Source: a virus. From it: a stretch of DNA of 31,064 bases. The notes under the pieces are model-generated. The model was not told where the DNA came from and ran no database searches. It was given only the letters and a program-made list of their open reading frames with translations. The stretch is taken from IMG/VR virus record IMGVR_UViG_3300005577_000068, positions 1 through 31,064 of that record; one strand, 5' to 3'. The position numbers were made by a program, and so were the translations under genes. This document shows, piece after piece, positions 1 through 8,885 of the stretch. Position 1 is the first letter of the stretch; the number at the start of each line of letters is the position of its first letter.

Positions 1-832
1 CATGCTCCCAGGTCGACACATAGAACGTGCCGCTCTTGTCGATGCGGCCCATCTGAGCCGAGCGGTAGACCTTGCCGCCCGTGGCCGCATCCCCGGCCAG
101 CGCCAGCAGGCGGCCGCTCCGGAGTCGGCAGACGGCGACGCCGGACACGCCCTCCTCCGTATTGGTGTGCACGCGCTCCCAGACAATCCGCGGCGGCAGC
201 GCATCGTCCGGATCGGAGGGCCCGGCGAGGTCCGGGCTCAGCTCGCTCAGCCGGTACTCGAGGCGCCCGCACTCGAGGGTCGTGAGGCCGATCGTCGAGA
301 CGTCGGTCTCCGCCCAGGCGTAGAGGCCCGCGCGCGTGCCGGTCGGGAGGACGCCGGGATCGACCGCCGTCGCGAGCAGGGCGCCGTCGACGTAGACCCG
401 GATGACCGTCATCAGGTCGTCGGTGTGCTCGCACTCGACGCTCAGGACCTGGCCCTCGACGCGATCCCCATCGACCTCGAGGAGCACGTCATAGCCGTCC
501 GTGTCGTAGCGGGCGACGACAAGCTTCGTCGCGCCCACGTCGTACCAGACGACGAAGCCGGTCCCGGCATCGGCATCCCATCCCACGGCGAGCCCGGGGT
601 AGTTGCCGGCGGCCGCCCCGAACTCCGCGAGGGTGACCTGGGCGTAGTGGACGCGGCCCAGGTCGCCCGGCGCGAGGGCGACGCAGTCGATCGCCGCGCT
701 GCTGGGCCGGGCGGCGTTGCTGACCCGGTCGAAGGTCTCGTAGCCGTCCGGCGTGGTGTAGCCGGTGATCGGCGCCTGGTCCGCGCCGGAGATCGCGTCC
801 GTGAACAGCGGCACCCGCACGGCGACCGTCAT
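1..832 (-). CDS. Tail-tip or appendage protein, partial (runs off left edge)
   Basis: An open frame of 277 codons with no stop begins at ATG 832, four bases after the stop of the preceding tail gene, and continues past the left edge, so the C-terminus is missing. The first ~200 residues look like a beta-sandwich of the LamG/concanavalin type: alternating strands, and the run GFVVWYDVG followed by a strand-rich stretch ending in TTLECG. From about residue 220, WERVHTNTEEGVSG and RSGRLLALAG...GGKVYRS resemble a BNR/sialidase-like propeller blade. Position after the tape measure and two tail-tip genes suggests a receptor-binding or tail-tip-attached protein; that role is inferred from context and fold impression only. 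Confidence 0.72.
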   Translation of the reverse strand, partial: MTVAVRVPLFTDAISGADQAPITGYTTPDGYETFDRVSNAARPSSAAIDCVALAPGDLGRVHYAQVTLAEFGAAAGNYPGLAVGWDADAGTGFVVWYDVGATKLVVARYDTDGYDVLLEVDGDRVEGQVLSVECEHTDDLMTVIRVYVDGALLATAVDPGVLPTGTRAGLYAWAETDVSTIGLTTLECGRLEYRLSELSPDLAGPSDPDDALPPRIVWERVHTNTEEGVSGVAVCRLRSGRLLALAGDAATGGKVYRSAQMGRIDKSGTFYVSTWEH

Positions 833-836
833 CGGT

Positions 837-1886
837 CTAGCGGAAGCCTCCGTAGCGCTTGATCGAGTAGCGCCCGTCCTGGGTCACGACGGGGTAGCAG
901 TTGAGCGGTTGACAGATCTCCTTCTCGATCCAGTCCTTCGCGACAATCGGCGCGCGGATGCTGAAGCGGAAGCTTGGCGCGGCCACGCGCCCGGAGACCG
1001 TCTCGATCCCGGTGACGTCGATGTAGCTCTCCGGGATCCCGACGCCCCACTCCTCCGCCCAATCGTCGTAGGGCCCGTTCAGGCCGGTCCCGGTCGACAG
1101 CAGCATCAGGAGCATGAGGCTGAACGGGTTGCCCTCGATCTCGATCGGCGCGTCCGGCGACGCGGTCAGGAAGGCCTCGCGACGTAGTGAGCGCTGGATG
1201 TCGGCGCACTCGATGACGAAGGCCTGGCCGTCCTCGTGCAGCCGCCGGCCGATCACCTCGAGCTTCGAGAAGGGCATGTAGTCCTCCTCGTCGATGTCGG
1301 CATAGCCGGCGTAAATCTGCACCCGCTGGCCGGGCCGGATCTGCTCGCCGTTCGTGACCTCGTCGCCCTCCGCGTGCGACGCCGCCGTCGTGCCGTCGAC
1401 CCCACGCGCGACGACGGTGATCGTGTCGGAGGGCTCGCCGAAGCCTTCGTAGCGGATCCGCTCGATCACGCCGCCGGTGGTGATCTCGAGCGTGCCGCCC
1501 GCCGGCAGGTTGGCCGTGACCTCCGACAGGACGATGTCGTCCCCCGGACCTGGCGCCGACGGTGACATGGCCGCGCCCAGCGAGGCCCGGAGCGCGCCCA
1601 TGTAGTAGAGGGCGAGGTTCTCGACGTTCGTCAGCGTGAGCTGGATCGCGCCCTGCGAAGCGCGGCCCTGCTCCGGGAAGACCTGGGCGAAGGCGCCGTC
1701 GATCGACTCGAGGAGGAGCAGCTTCTGCTTCGTCTCCGCCTGAACCGGCCCGCTCGCGAAGTCGACGGTGAAGGCGTATTCGTCCGCGGAGCCGTAGCGC
1801 GGAAGATGAAAGAAGCGGCAGAAGTATCGCGGCCGGGTCTTGCGCCCGCTGCGCGCCGTCAGGTGGGCGGAGGTCTCCGATCTCAC
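837..1886 (-). CDS. Phage tail-tip protein (hub-like), possibly short
   Basis: A 349-residue protein with a GTG start in a GTGA overlap with the stop of the upstream gene. The N-terminus (PRYGSADEYAFTVDFASG) reads like the opening of phage tail-tip proteins that sit after the Dit-like protein. The middle has an oligosaccharide-binding/barrel-like stretch (residues ~95-190) and a segment where an Asp/Glu-rich loop leads into FSKLEVIGRR and FVIECADIQRS. It ends at YSIKRYGGFR. Proteins I associate with this pattern usually continue for several hundred residues, so this copy may be shortened or split, with the next gene supplying the remainder. Likely part of the tail-tip complex; exact hub identity is not certain. 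Confidence 0.7.
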   Translation of the reverse strand: MRSETSAHLTARSGRKTRPRYFCRFFHLPRYGSADEYAFTVDFASGPVQAETKQKLLLLESIDGAFAQVFPEQGRASQGAIQLTLTNVENLALYYMGALRASLGAAMSPSAPGPGDDIVLSEVTANLPAGGTLEITTGGVIERIRYEGFGEPSDTITVVARGVDGTTAASHAEGDEVTNGEQIRPGQRVQIYAGYADIDEEDYMPFSKLEVIGRRLHEDGQAFVIECADIQRSLRREAFLTASPDAPIEIEGNPFSLMLLMLLSTGTGLNGPYDDWAEEWGVGIPESYIDVTGIETVSGRVAAPSFRFSIRAPIVAKDWIEKEICQPLNCYPVVTQDGRYSIKRYGGFR

Positions 1887-2341
1887 GACTCGTCGGTGTC
1901 CTGCCGAAAGACGAGCTCGACGGAGTAGACGATGTCGCTCTCGAGGCGGCGCTGAATCGCGAACGGGTTCCCGATCAGCACCGCCTTGTTGAAGTAGGTA
2001 TTGAACTCGTCATATTCGTACTGGCCGGTCGCCGTGCTGTTGCGATCGAGGGTGAGCGCCATCTGCCGCCCGTACTTGCCCCAGTTGTTCCACATGGTGC
2101 GCAGCGCGGCGGCTTCCGACTTGAAGAGCGTGGGGAACTGCAGCGTCACCCGAACCTCGTCGCGGATGAACAAGGTTTCGCCCGCGCCGGCGAGCGAGAC
2201 GTTCTCGCCGCGCACCGCCAGCTCCGTCGGCGGCGCCGGAAGGTGCGCCGGGTTCGTGAAGTCGATCGTGGTCGGGCTGCTGCCGTAGACGATGCGCGGG
2301 TAGAAGAACGTCGACCGGCCGGTCCAGGACGGCAGCGGCAT
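1883..2341 (-). CDS. Minor tail protein (distal-tail-like)
   Basis: A 152-residue protein starting in a TGATG overlap with the end of the tape measure gene. It is short and beta-rich, with FTNPAHLPAPPTELAVRG near the N-terminus and a FKSEAAALRTMWNNWGKYGRQM helix in the middle, and ends in a strand pattern (IVYSVELVFRQ). Its place directly downstream of the tape measure corresponds to lambda gpM/gpL or the distal tail protein of other siphophages, which join the tail tube end to the tip complex. The assignment rests on gene order, size and composition; no catalytic motif is visible. Confidence 0.72.
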   Translation of the reverse strand: MPLPSWTGRSTFFYPRIVYGSSPTTIDFTNPAHLPAPPTELAVRGENVSLAGAGETLFIRDEVRVTLQFPTLFKSEAAALRTMWNNWGKYGRQMALTLDRNSTATGQYEYDEFNTYFNKAVLIGNPFAIQRRLESDIVYSVELVFRQDTDES

Positions 2342-5300
2342 CAGGGCACCCAGGCCGCGGTCAGCGGGCCGCGGTCATTGTCGCCGTACAGGTTCAGGTT
2401 CCGCTTATGGCTCAGGGCGCGCAGGCGCATCGCCTCCTCGATCAGGACGTCGTCAGAGCGGCGCCCAGCCAGGGTGCCCGGCGTCGCCGCGCGCGGGTAG
2501 CGTCCGGGCGTGTCCCGGTTGATCTCCTCGAGGTCGGCGGCGTGCGCGGCCGCGGCCGGGGCCCGGGTCACATGCTCGCCGCCCGTGAGCAGGATCGGCC
2601 GCGGCCCGGTGCTGAACTCGCCTTGCGTCAGAGGGCGGTAGCGGCTGGCCGCCACCAGCGCGGGCACGACGTCGCCCTTGCTGGGGTCGCCGGGCACCCA
2701 GCCGCCCTCCGCGAAGCCGTCGGGATCCCCGGCGCCGCCGGTCGAGCCGGAGCTGCCGCTGACCCCGCCGCTCGCGCCGCCCTCACCGGAGGGCCCGCCC
2801 GTGCCACCGGATGCGCCGCCCGGCCCGCCGCCTGGTGCGCCGCCGGTGCCGCTGGTGCCCTCGCCCACCGACACGCCCTCGTCGGTGGTGACGTCCGTCA
2901 TGGCGCCGACGGTCACCTCGCCTTGCGGGTCCGCGATCGTGGGCTCGCCCACCGTCGCCGTCCCGGGCGGCCCGTCGTCCTGCAGTCCGCTGATGGCATC
3001 TTCCGGATCCACGTCGAGACCGCGGCCGGAGCGCGGCGGCGTGAACGTGATCTTTGGGAGGCTGAGCGTCCGCTTCCCGGGGTTCTGCGTGATCTGCTGG
3101 CGGATCTGGCCGACGACCATGTTGGCGAGGCCGATCAGCGACCCGATCGGGCCGCCGAAGAGACCGATGGCGCTCTCCGCCGCCAGGCCCAGCGCGTTCG
3201 CGATGCCCGCGGGCACGCCCAGCCCCTGCAGCCCTTCCGACACGAGCTCGCCGATCGGGTTCGGCACCGACGGCGTGACCGTGATGACGGAGCTGTCCTC
3301 GTTCGTGATGTTGATGTTGGGGCCGTCGAAGGACACGCTCGAGATGCCGGAGTTGGCCCCGGTCGGCGCCCCGTCGGGGCCCGCTTCCCCGCCCGGCGAG
3401 GTGTTGAGGAGGCTGTCGCGGATGATCCGCGCGATCCCGTCCGGGCCGAACTTCGACGCATCGTTGAGGATCGCGTCTAGCTCCGACGGGCTCAGCTTCT
3501 GGCCGGTGGTCGGGTCGATGAACTCGCCCGTATTCGGGTCGATCGCGACGGAGGGACCGGGCGCGCCGGCCTCGCCGCCGCCGCCGGCGTCACTCCCGGG
3601 CGCGCCGCCAGGGCCCGCCAGCGACGCGCGCCGGTACTCGCCGACCTTGACCTTCGCCTGCAGGCCCGACTCGACGACGTAGAGGGCGAGCGCCCCGTCG
3701 ACGTCCTGCTGGGCGATCCGCTCGAGGATCTTCGCGCGCACGTCGGGCTCGAGGCCCGCGAGCGTCGACTGCACGACGTTGATATTTTGCCCCGCGGCCT
3801 CCGCCAGCCTCGAGAGCGCCAGGACGGTCGTCTTCGTGATGCCGCCGCCCAGCGCCTCCTCGAAGAAGAGGCGCACCTCTGAGCCCAGCGTGCGGATCCT
3901 CGAGGCCGCCTGGCGGATCGCGTTCGCGAGTCGCTCCTCGTAGGGCTGCTTCGCCTCTGCGGCAACGCCGGCCTGGATGCTGACCGTCGCGGTGTCCCCG
4001 TTCGCGACGAGCTCGTCGGGCGTGACCCCCTCGTCGATGACCCGGCGCGTGCGGCCGCCGAAGGTCACGCTGACGATCAGGCCGGCGTCCTCTGCCCCGT
4101 GCGCCTGGCGCTCCCCGCCCCGGCCCGCGTGGGTGTAGCGCCGGACCACCGCGTACAGCTCGTCCGGCGTCTGGGCCGCGTCGAGGTCGGCAAACATGGG
4201 CTGGAAGCTGGCGGCGACGCCCTGGACCTCCTGCTGCTCGCGCTGGGCCTTCGGGACCCGGTTCTTCGCCTTGCCGTAGGCCGCGGCGCCGGCGGAGATC
4301 GCCGCGCCGGCGACCGCGCCGATCAGGGCGCCGTAGCCGCTCTCGCCGAAGTAGTTGCCCAGGGCCGCGCCGGCGGCCGCGCCGGAGACCGCGCCGCCGA
4401 CGCCCGCGAAGGCGACGTCCTGGGTCGTGGTCGCGTACTGCGACGCGCTGTAGGCGGTCAGGCCGACCGCCAGGGCCCCCGCAGCGCCCCCGACGAGGGC
4501 GCTGCTCAGGCTAATGCTCGAGGCCGCCGCAACCTGGGAGGACGTCGGCACCGCGGAGACGGCGCCGCCGAACGGGCTCGCCCCGCTCGCCGCGGCCGCC
4601 ACCAGGTCGCCGCCGGCCGCTCCCACGGGCCCGACGGTGCCGCCGCCGGTGAGCACGACCTGGCCGGAGGCGGTGACGACTCCCGGGCCCGCCATCGTTT
4701 GCACGATGGAGCCGATCGGCGCGTTGGGCGCCGTCCCGACGGCGGCCGCGGCGCTCGCGGTCGACGGGCTGAGCCCCAGCAGGCCCAGCAGCCCGCCGCC
4801 GGCGCCGGCGCCGACCGCGCCCGCCGTCACGGGCGACCGGCCGTCCCCCAAGACGCTGCTGATCGCGCTCCGAAGGGTCGAGGACAGGGTCGACACCAGC
4901 GGGGTCACGACCAGCTCCTGCAGCAGCGAGCGCATCAGCGCCTGCCCGATCTGCTTGCCGATGTCGCCGATCCGGTCGAGGTCGCCGCTCAGGCCGGACA
5001 CGATCAGCTCCGTGATCCCCTGGCCGACGTTCGACATCGACTGGAAGAGCGCCATACGGAAGCGCTCGCCCTGGCGGGAGGCCTGCTCCTCGAAGTCCTG
5101 CAGGCCGCGCAGGGCGCCCGCGGTCGGGTCGTCGCGCTCCGTGCGCGCGCGCTGCCGGGCGGCGCCCTCGAGGGCCCAGCGTTCGGCGGTGACGTCGCGC
5201 TGCTGCTTGAGGATCTCGAGGCGCTCCTGGTCCTGCCGGGTGCCGGTCGACTCCGCGATCGCGGTCTGGGCGTCGATCTCGATCCCCAGGCGGCGGAGCT

Positions 5301-6549
5301 CGAGGCGCTGCCGCTCCGCGGCGAGCAGGTCCTGCATCCGGTCGGCTTCGCCCTGGGAGAAGGTCTCGATCCGCGCCAGGCCCTCGAGGCGGTCGCGCTC
5401 GACGTCGGCCCGCTGCAAGTCGATCTGCAGCAGCTCGCGGTTGATCCGGCGCGATTGCTCCGCGCGCGCGGGATCGCCGGCGGACCCCAGCGCGGGCCCG
5501 GCGAAGGCCTGGGCTTCGTCGCCGGCCTCCTGAGCGCGGCGCAGGTCCTCTTCCCGCGACCGCTCATACTCCGGGGTCCGCATCCGCGCGAGCTGGGAGA
5601 TCGTCTCTTGTCGGGCGAGCGCGCCCGGAAGCGGCACGCCGCCGCTGAAGGCGAGCGACTCGTCGTAGCCGGCGGCCGCCTGGGCGTAGCCCGGTGCACG
5701 GAAGACGCGGAAGAGATCGACGCGGCGCTCCTCCTCCGCCGCGGCGCGCAGACGACCGGCGGCCTCGCGCTGGCCGACCCCGATCAGGCGGTTCGCCTCG
5801 CGCTGCTGCTCCGCGTAGCGCGCGTCGATGTCGTGCAGGCGGAAGTCGAAGAGGCCCTGCTGATCGCGCCGCAGCCGGAGCCGCTCGATCTCCTGCTCGT
5901 CGAGGATCCGCTTCGTATCGCCTTCGGCCGCGGCATAGGCGTTGCCGAAGATGATCCGCTCGCGCTCGCGCTGGCGCTGCGCGATGGTGCCGCCGATCTC
6001 CTGCTGGCGCCCGGCGACGTCCTGCTCGACCTGCAGCGCCATCGGCCCGCCCTGGTTGCGGAAGCGCAGGCTGACGTCGCTGAGCGTGCGCAGCTTCTCC
6101 GTCTGGTCCTCGATCTGCTTCGTGAGCTTGCTGAGGTCGGCGGTCTCGATCGCGCGCTGGTACTCGCGCTGCTCCTGCCGCGCCTTCTGGTAGGCCTCGA
6201 CCAGCTTTCCCCCGATGGCGCCGGCCAGATCGGCGGCGACGACGATCATCCCGGACATGCCGCCGGAGAGCATCGTCATCCGCGACAGCGTGCTTTCGGC
6301 GGCCACGCCGACCTCGCCGAGTGCCGGCGTCAGCCCCTGCAGGCGGGTCCGCATCGCGGCGATTTCGGCGTTCCATTTCGCCATCGCGCCTTCGGCGTTG
6401 GTCGAGGTCGTCGCGAGCGCGGAGACCGGCGCGGCGACGTTGCCCGCGGCCTGCTGCAGCCCGACCAGGTCGGCGCGCAGCGCCTGGACGTTGCGCTGGG
6501 CCTGCTCCGTCGCGGCCGCAACGACGATGTCGACGCGGTTCTCAGCCAT
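2341..6549 (-). CDS. Tail tape measure protein
   Basis: At 1402 residues this is the largest product in the window, located between the tail chaperones and tail-tip genes, as expected for the tape measure that sets tail length and is packed inside the tube. It begins MAENRVDIVV, has long Gln/Arg/Glu-rich coiled-coil stretches (roughly residues 110-540), then a run ending in IGQALMRSLLQELVVTPL that resembles the lambda-type tape measure core. Gly/Ala-rich hydrophobic segments follow at ~residues 680-760. The C-terminal third is Gly/Ser/Pro-rich low complexity (~1250-1310) followed by FAEGGWVPG...DVVPALVAA...ILLTGGEH, a tail-end signature common in tape measure proteins. The start is two bases after the upstream stop. 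Confidence 0.93.
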   Translation of the reverse strand: MAENRVDIVVAAATEQAQRNVQALRADLVGLQQAAGNVAAPVSALATTSTNAEGAMAKWNAEIAAMRTRLQGLTPALGEVGVAAESTLSRMTMLSGGMSGMIVVAADLAGAIGGKLVEAYQKARQEQREYQRAIETADLSKLTKQIEDQTEKLRTLSDVSLRFRNQGGPMALQVEQDVAGRQQEIGGTIAQRQRERERIIFGNAYAAAEGDTKRILDEQEIERLRLRRDQQGLFDFRLHDIDARYAEQQREANRLIGVGQREAAGRLRAAAEEERRVDLFRVFRAPGYAQAAAGYDESLAFSGGVPLPGALARQETISQLARMRTPEYERSREEDLRRAQEAGDEAQAFAGPALGSAGDPARAEQSRRINRELLQIDLQRADVERDRLEGLARIETFSQGEADRMQDLLAAERQRLELRRLGIEIDAQTAIAESTGTRQDQERLEILKQQRDVTAERWALEGAARQRARTERDDPTAGALRGLQDFEEQASRQGERFRMALFQSMSNVGQGITELIVSGLSGDLDRIGDIGKQIGQALMRSLLQELVVTPLVSTLSSTLRSAISSVLGDGRSPVTAGAVGAGAGGGLLGLLGLSPSTASAAAAVGTAPNAPIGSIVQTMAGPGVVTASGQVVLTGGGTVGPVGAAGGDLVAAAASGASPFGGAVSAVPTSSQVAAASSISLSSALVGGAAGALAVGLTAYSASQYATTTQDVAFAGVGGAVSGAAAGAALGNYFGESGYGALIGAVAGAAISAGAAAYGKAKNRVPKAQREQQEVQGVAASFQPMFADLDAAQTPDELYAVVRRYTHAGRGGERQAHGAEDAGLIVSVTFGGRTRRVIDEGVTPDELVANGDTATVSIQAGVAAEAKQPYEERLANAIRQAASRIRTLGSEVRLFFEEALGGGITKTTVLALSRLAEAAGQNINVVQSTLAGLEPDVRAKILERIAQQDVDGALALYVVESGLQAKVKVGEYRRASLAGPGGAPGSDAGGGGEAGAPGPSVAIDPNTGEFIDPTTGQKLSPSELDAILNDASKFGPDGIARIIRDSLLNTSPGGEAGPDGAPTGANSGISSVSFDGPNINITNEDSSVITVTPSVPNPIGELVSEGLQGLGVPAGIANALGLAAESAIGLFGGPIGSLIGLANMVVGQIRQQITQNPGKRTLSLPKITFTPPRSGRGLDVDPEDAISGLQDDGPPGTATVGEPTIADPQGEVTVGAMTDVTTDEGVSVGEGTSGTGGAPGGGPGGASGGTGGPSGEGGASGGVSGSSGSTGGAGDPDGFAEGGWVPGDPSKGDVVPALVAASRYRPLTQGEFSTGPRPILLTGGEHVTRAPAAAAHAADLEEINRDTPGRYPRAATPGTLAGRRSDDVLIEEAMRLRALSHKRNLNLYGDNDRGPLTAAWVP

Positions 6550-6551
6550 CG

Positions 6552-7154
6552 TCAGACTTCCATGCCGATCAGGCGCATGAGGTCGTCATCCGGCAGGCCG
6601 ACCGGATCCTTCGGATCGGAGAAGCACTTGAGCGTGAACAGCCAGGCGGAGATCGGCAGGGCCCACAGCTCCGTCGGCAGGCGGCGCGTGCGCGTGGCGA
6701 GCTGCTTGAGGATCCCGTGCAGGTTCTTGCCCGGCGTCGCGGTCCGCCAGGTCAGCTCGAGCGGCGGGTAGCGCTTGCGCCGGGCCGGCGCCTCGACGAC
6801 CGGAGGCATGTCAGGGCTGTCGGGGCTGGGCGGCACCCAGCCGATGGTCTCGAGGTAGGCGCGCGCGAGGACGTCCCGGGACGGGCCCAGGCGCTGCACG
6901 ACCTCGAGGGTGAGGACGGGCTCGACGATCGCGCGCGTCAGCATGAGGCTCACCCAGCGCTCGAGGTTGACGACGATCGCGTGCTGCCGCTCCCACTCCG
7001 CCGCCTCGAAGCAGTCGGTCAGCGGCAGGTCATCCGGGAAGCCAGCGAAGAAGGCCCCCGTCGGGAGATCCCGCGCGCGGACCTGGCTCGCTGGCTCCGG
7101 GATGGAGATCAGGAAGTCAGGCAGCCCGACCGCGCCGTCGCGGTCAGGCGGCAT
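6552..7154 (-). CDS. Tail assembly chaperone, second gene (GT-like)
   Basis: A 200-residue protein sandwiched between a first chaperone-like gene and the tape measure. It overlaps the upstream gene by 11 bases in another frame and has its own ATG (7154). In lambda the equivalent position is filled by the T part of the G-GT frameshift product, which helps load the tape measure and tube subunits. Features seen: DLPTGAFFAGFPDDLPLTDCFEAAEWERQ in the N-terminal half (long helical segment after it), a Pro-rich linker around residues 108-130 and a helical C-terminus. I see no classic slippery heptamer in the overlap, so independent initiation seems more likely than a frameshift. Function is by synteny. 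Confidence 0.7.
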   Translation of the reverse strand: MPPDRDGAVGLPDFLISIPEPASQVRARDLPTGAFFAGFPDDLPLTDCFEAAEWERQHAIVVNLERWVSLMLTRAIVEPVLTLEVVQRLGPSRDVLARAYLETIGWVPPSPDSPDMPPVVEAPARRKRYPPLELTWRTATPGKNLHGILKQLATRTRRLPTELWALPISAWLFTLKCFSDPKDPVGLPDDDLMRLIGMEV

Positions 7155-7824
7155 CCCTCAGCGCCGCGGAGCCTGCATCCGACGCCGCGGCACCGCCGGG
7201 CGCGTCGGAGGACGCCGCGTCGTCGGCCGCCTTCGGCGCGTCGGCGGCCCGTTGCCAGATCCCCGACGCGACCATGATCTCGATGCCGGCCTCTTCGCCG
7301 TCGGTGCCAAGCTGCCGCGCCTGGTCGAACGTGAGGAACGGGGTCGGCCCGTCGGTGTTCGCCCGGAGCGCGGCCTTCTCCGCGGCGTCTGGCGTCTGCC
7401 CGTGGTCCACCTCGAGGTGCTCCGCCAGGGAGTCGACCGGGCGCCCCTCCTCGAGGACCTCGCCCTCCTTGCGGAGCCGGCGGCCCCAGAGGCGATCGGC
7501 ACAGTCGGCCACCGGACAGACGAGCGGCGGCAGCGAGGCCGCGGCCACGACCCGGTAGAGGACGTCGCGACCCTGCTGCGTGCGCGCCTCGCGGGCCTCG
7601 CGCGGCAGCGCGTCGAACCACTCCGTAAAGCGCTTCGCGAACTCCCCGCGCTTCCAGGTGCTCGAGCCGGGCGGGTTGGGCGGGGCGACGGAGAGGTACT
7701 CCTCGCGCCCGATCCGGCGCGCGCGGATGATCACGGGCTCGCCCAGGTCCTTCGACAGACGCTCCGCGACGTGGGTGAGCTCCGTATAGCGGTTGATCAG
7801 CTCGACCGTGAGCATCTTCGGCAT
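7144..7824 (-). CDS. Tail assembly chaperone, first gene (G-like), with zinc-finger-like motif
   Basis: A 226-residue protein starting at ATG 7824 with GAGGT seven bases upstream. Residues 1-100 have the layout of tail assembly chaperones found after tail tube genes: an N-terminal conserved IRARRIGREEYL segment, WKRGEFAKRFTEWFDALP, then a helix ending DVLYRVVAAA. Unusually, this is followed at about residues 102-145 by CPVADC...HLEVDH, a Cys-x4-Cys / His-x4-His arrangement that could bind zinc. The C-terminal ~40 residues are Ala/Asp/Ser-rich low complexity. It is expected to act transiently during tail assembly with the tape measure. Zinc binding is a prediction from spacing only. Confidence 0.75.
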   Translation of the reverse strand: MPKMLTVELINRYTELTHVAERLSKDLGEPVIIRARRIGREEYLSVAPPNPPGSSTWKRGEFAKRFTEWFDALPREAREARTQQGRDVLYRVVAAASLPPLVCPVADCADRLWGRRLRKEGEVLEEGRPVDSLAEHLEVDHGQTPDAAEKAALRANTDGPTPFLTFDQARQLGTDGEEAGIEIMVASGIWQRAADAPKAADDAASSDAPGGAAASDAGSAALRDAA

Positions 7825-7856
7825 GAAGTGACCTCGTTGGTGTTCGGGTCGGCGAT

Positions 7857-8873
7857 CTAGTCGGCGACGATCGCCCAGTCCTCGTCGGTCGAGTCGAGCG
7901 TGCACAGAAGCTGCGTGGGCAGCGACATGATGCCGTCGCGCGCGTTCAGCCCCTGGCCGATGACCTGGACCGTCGCGCCCGGCGTCGCGTTCGCGCTCGC
8001 CCGGAACTTGATTCTGTTGTATTGCGTGGTCCCGAACTGGAAGGACAGGTCCTTGAGCGGCGAGCCCGTGCTCAGCGCGGTCCACCATCCGGAGTCGGCC
8101 TCGCGCGCCGCGTCCGGGTCGATCGCGAAGAGCGGCCGGCGATCGGCGGTGAAGTGCCCCGCAACGCCGCCGGCGGCGTTGATGCAGCGCTGCATCCCCG
8201 GGACGATGCCCATGTCGAAGCCGATATTGGCGATGCAGGGGGCGTAGTTGCTCGAGCCGATCTGGAAGGCGGCGCTCTTCAGCGTCGGATACTGCGGCGT
8301 GGTCGTCAGCACGCCGGCCTGATAGGCGACGTCCCCGCGGCTCAGCGCACCGTAGAAGGTGAAGTCGGCGGCGAACTGTCCGCCCGCCACGCCCGCCCAG
8401 CGCGAGGTCCCGATCGCGCCGGCCAGCTTGATCGCCAGCGCGTTTCCGCCCGGGATCTTCACGACGAGATACACCGTCATGCAGGTGTCGGAGGTCGTCG
8501 GCTGGTAGGTCACCGACTCCGTCCCGGATCCCGTCGCGATCACGCGCGCCGTGCGGCAGCCGCGGACCGGCAGGTCCCACTCCGGCACGACGAGCGGGCT
8601 GTCGTCGTAGGCGACGCCGCGCCCGCGCGGGTACATGGAGAAGCTGATGCTGCCGGTCAGCGGACCCAGCAGCGACGGCGCGCGGCCCAGGCGACCGGCG
8701 GTCATCGTGTTCTGGATCTCGTTCGGGTCCTGGTTGAAGCGCAGGGACCCGGCGCGGACCGGGATGATGTCGGCGGTCGTGTAGCTGCCGCCCAGGATGT
8801 CGGTGCCGGCGACAGACTCCGGCTTCATCACGATCTGTGCTTCCAGCTCCCGCGGGATGGTGATCTCAGCCAT
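7857..8873 (-). CDS. Major tail tube protein
   Basis: A 338-residue beta-rich protein with a good ribosome site (AGGAGGG, seven bases before ATG). It begins MAEITIPRELEAQIVMKPE, followed by SGxTG-like strands typical of tube subunits (GSLRFNQDPNEIQNTMTAGRL, then GSISFSMYPRG). It lies between tail-completion genes and the two chaperone genes, the place of lambda V, whose product polymerises into the tail tube. It is longer than lambda gpV (about 246 residues), so the second half may hold an added domain exposed on the tail surface. The strong ribosome site fits a protein needed in many copies. Confidence 0.85.
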   Translation of the reverse strand: MAEITIPRELEAQIVMKPESVAGTDILGGSYTTADIIPVRAGSLRFNQDPNEIQNTMTAGRLGRAPSLLGPLTGSISFSMYPRGRGVAYDDSPLVVPEWDLPVRGCRTARVIATGSGTESVTYQPTTSDTCMTVYLVVKIPGGNALAIKLAGAIGTSRWAGVAGGQFAADFTFYGALSRGDVAYQAGVLTTTPQYPTLKSAAFQIGSSNYAPCIANIGFDMGIVPGMQRCINAAGGVAGHFTADRRPLFAIDPDAAREADSGWWTALSTGSPLKDLSFQFGTTQYNRIKFRASANATPGATVQVIGQGLNARDGIMSLPTQLLCTLDSTDEDWAIVAD

Positions 8874-8885
8874 GAGTGCGCCCTC

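Noticed and set aside
4099-6771. Long open frame of ~890 codons on the + strand opposite the tape measure
   Set aside because: High-GC antisense shadow: Arg/Ala/Gly/Leu-biased composition without domains, while the minus-strand gene fits gene order and overlaps.
7130-7170. Programmed frameshift in the tail chaperone overlap
   Set aside because: No X-XXY-YYZ slippery heptamer is visible and the second gene has its own ATG; cannot be excluded but not supported.
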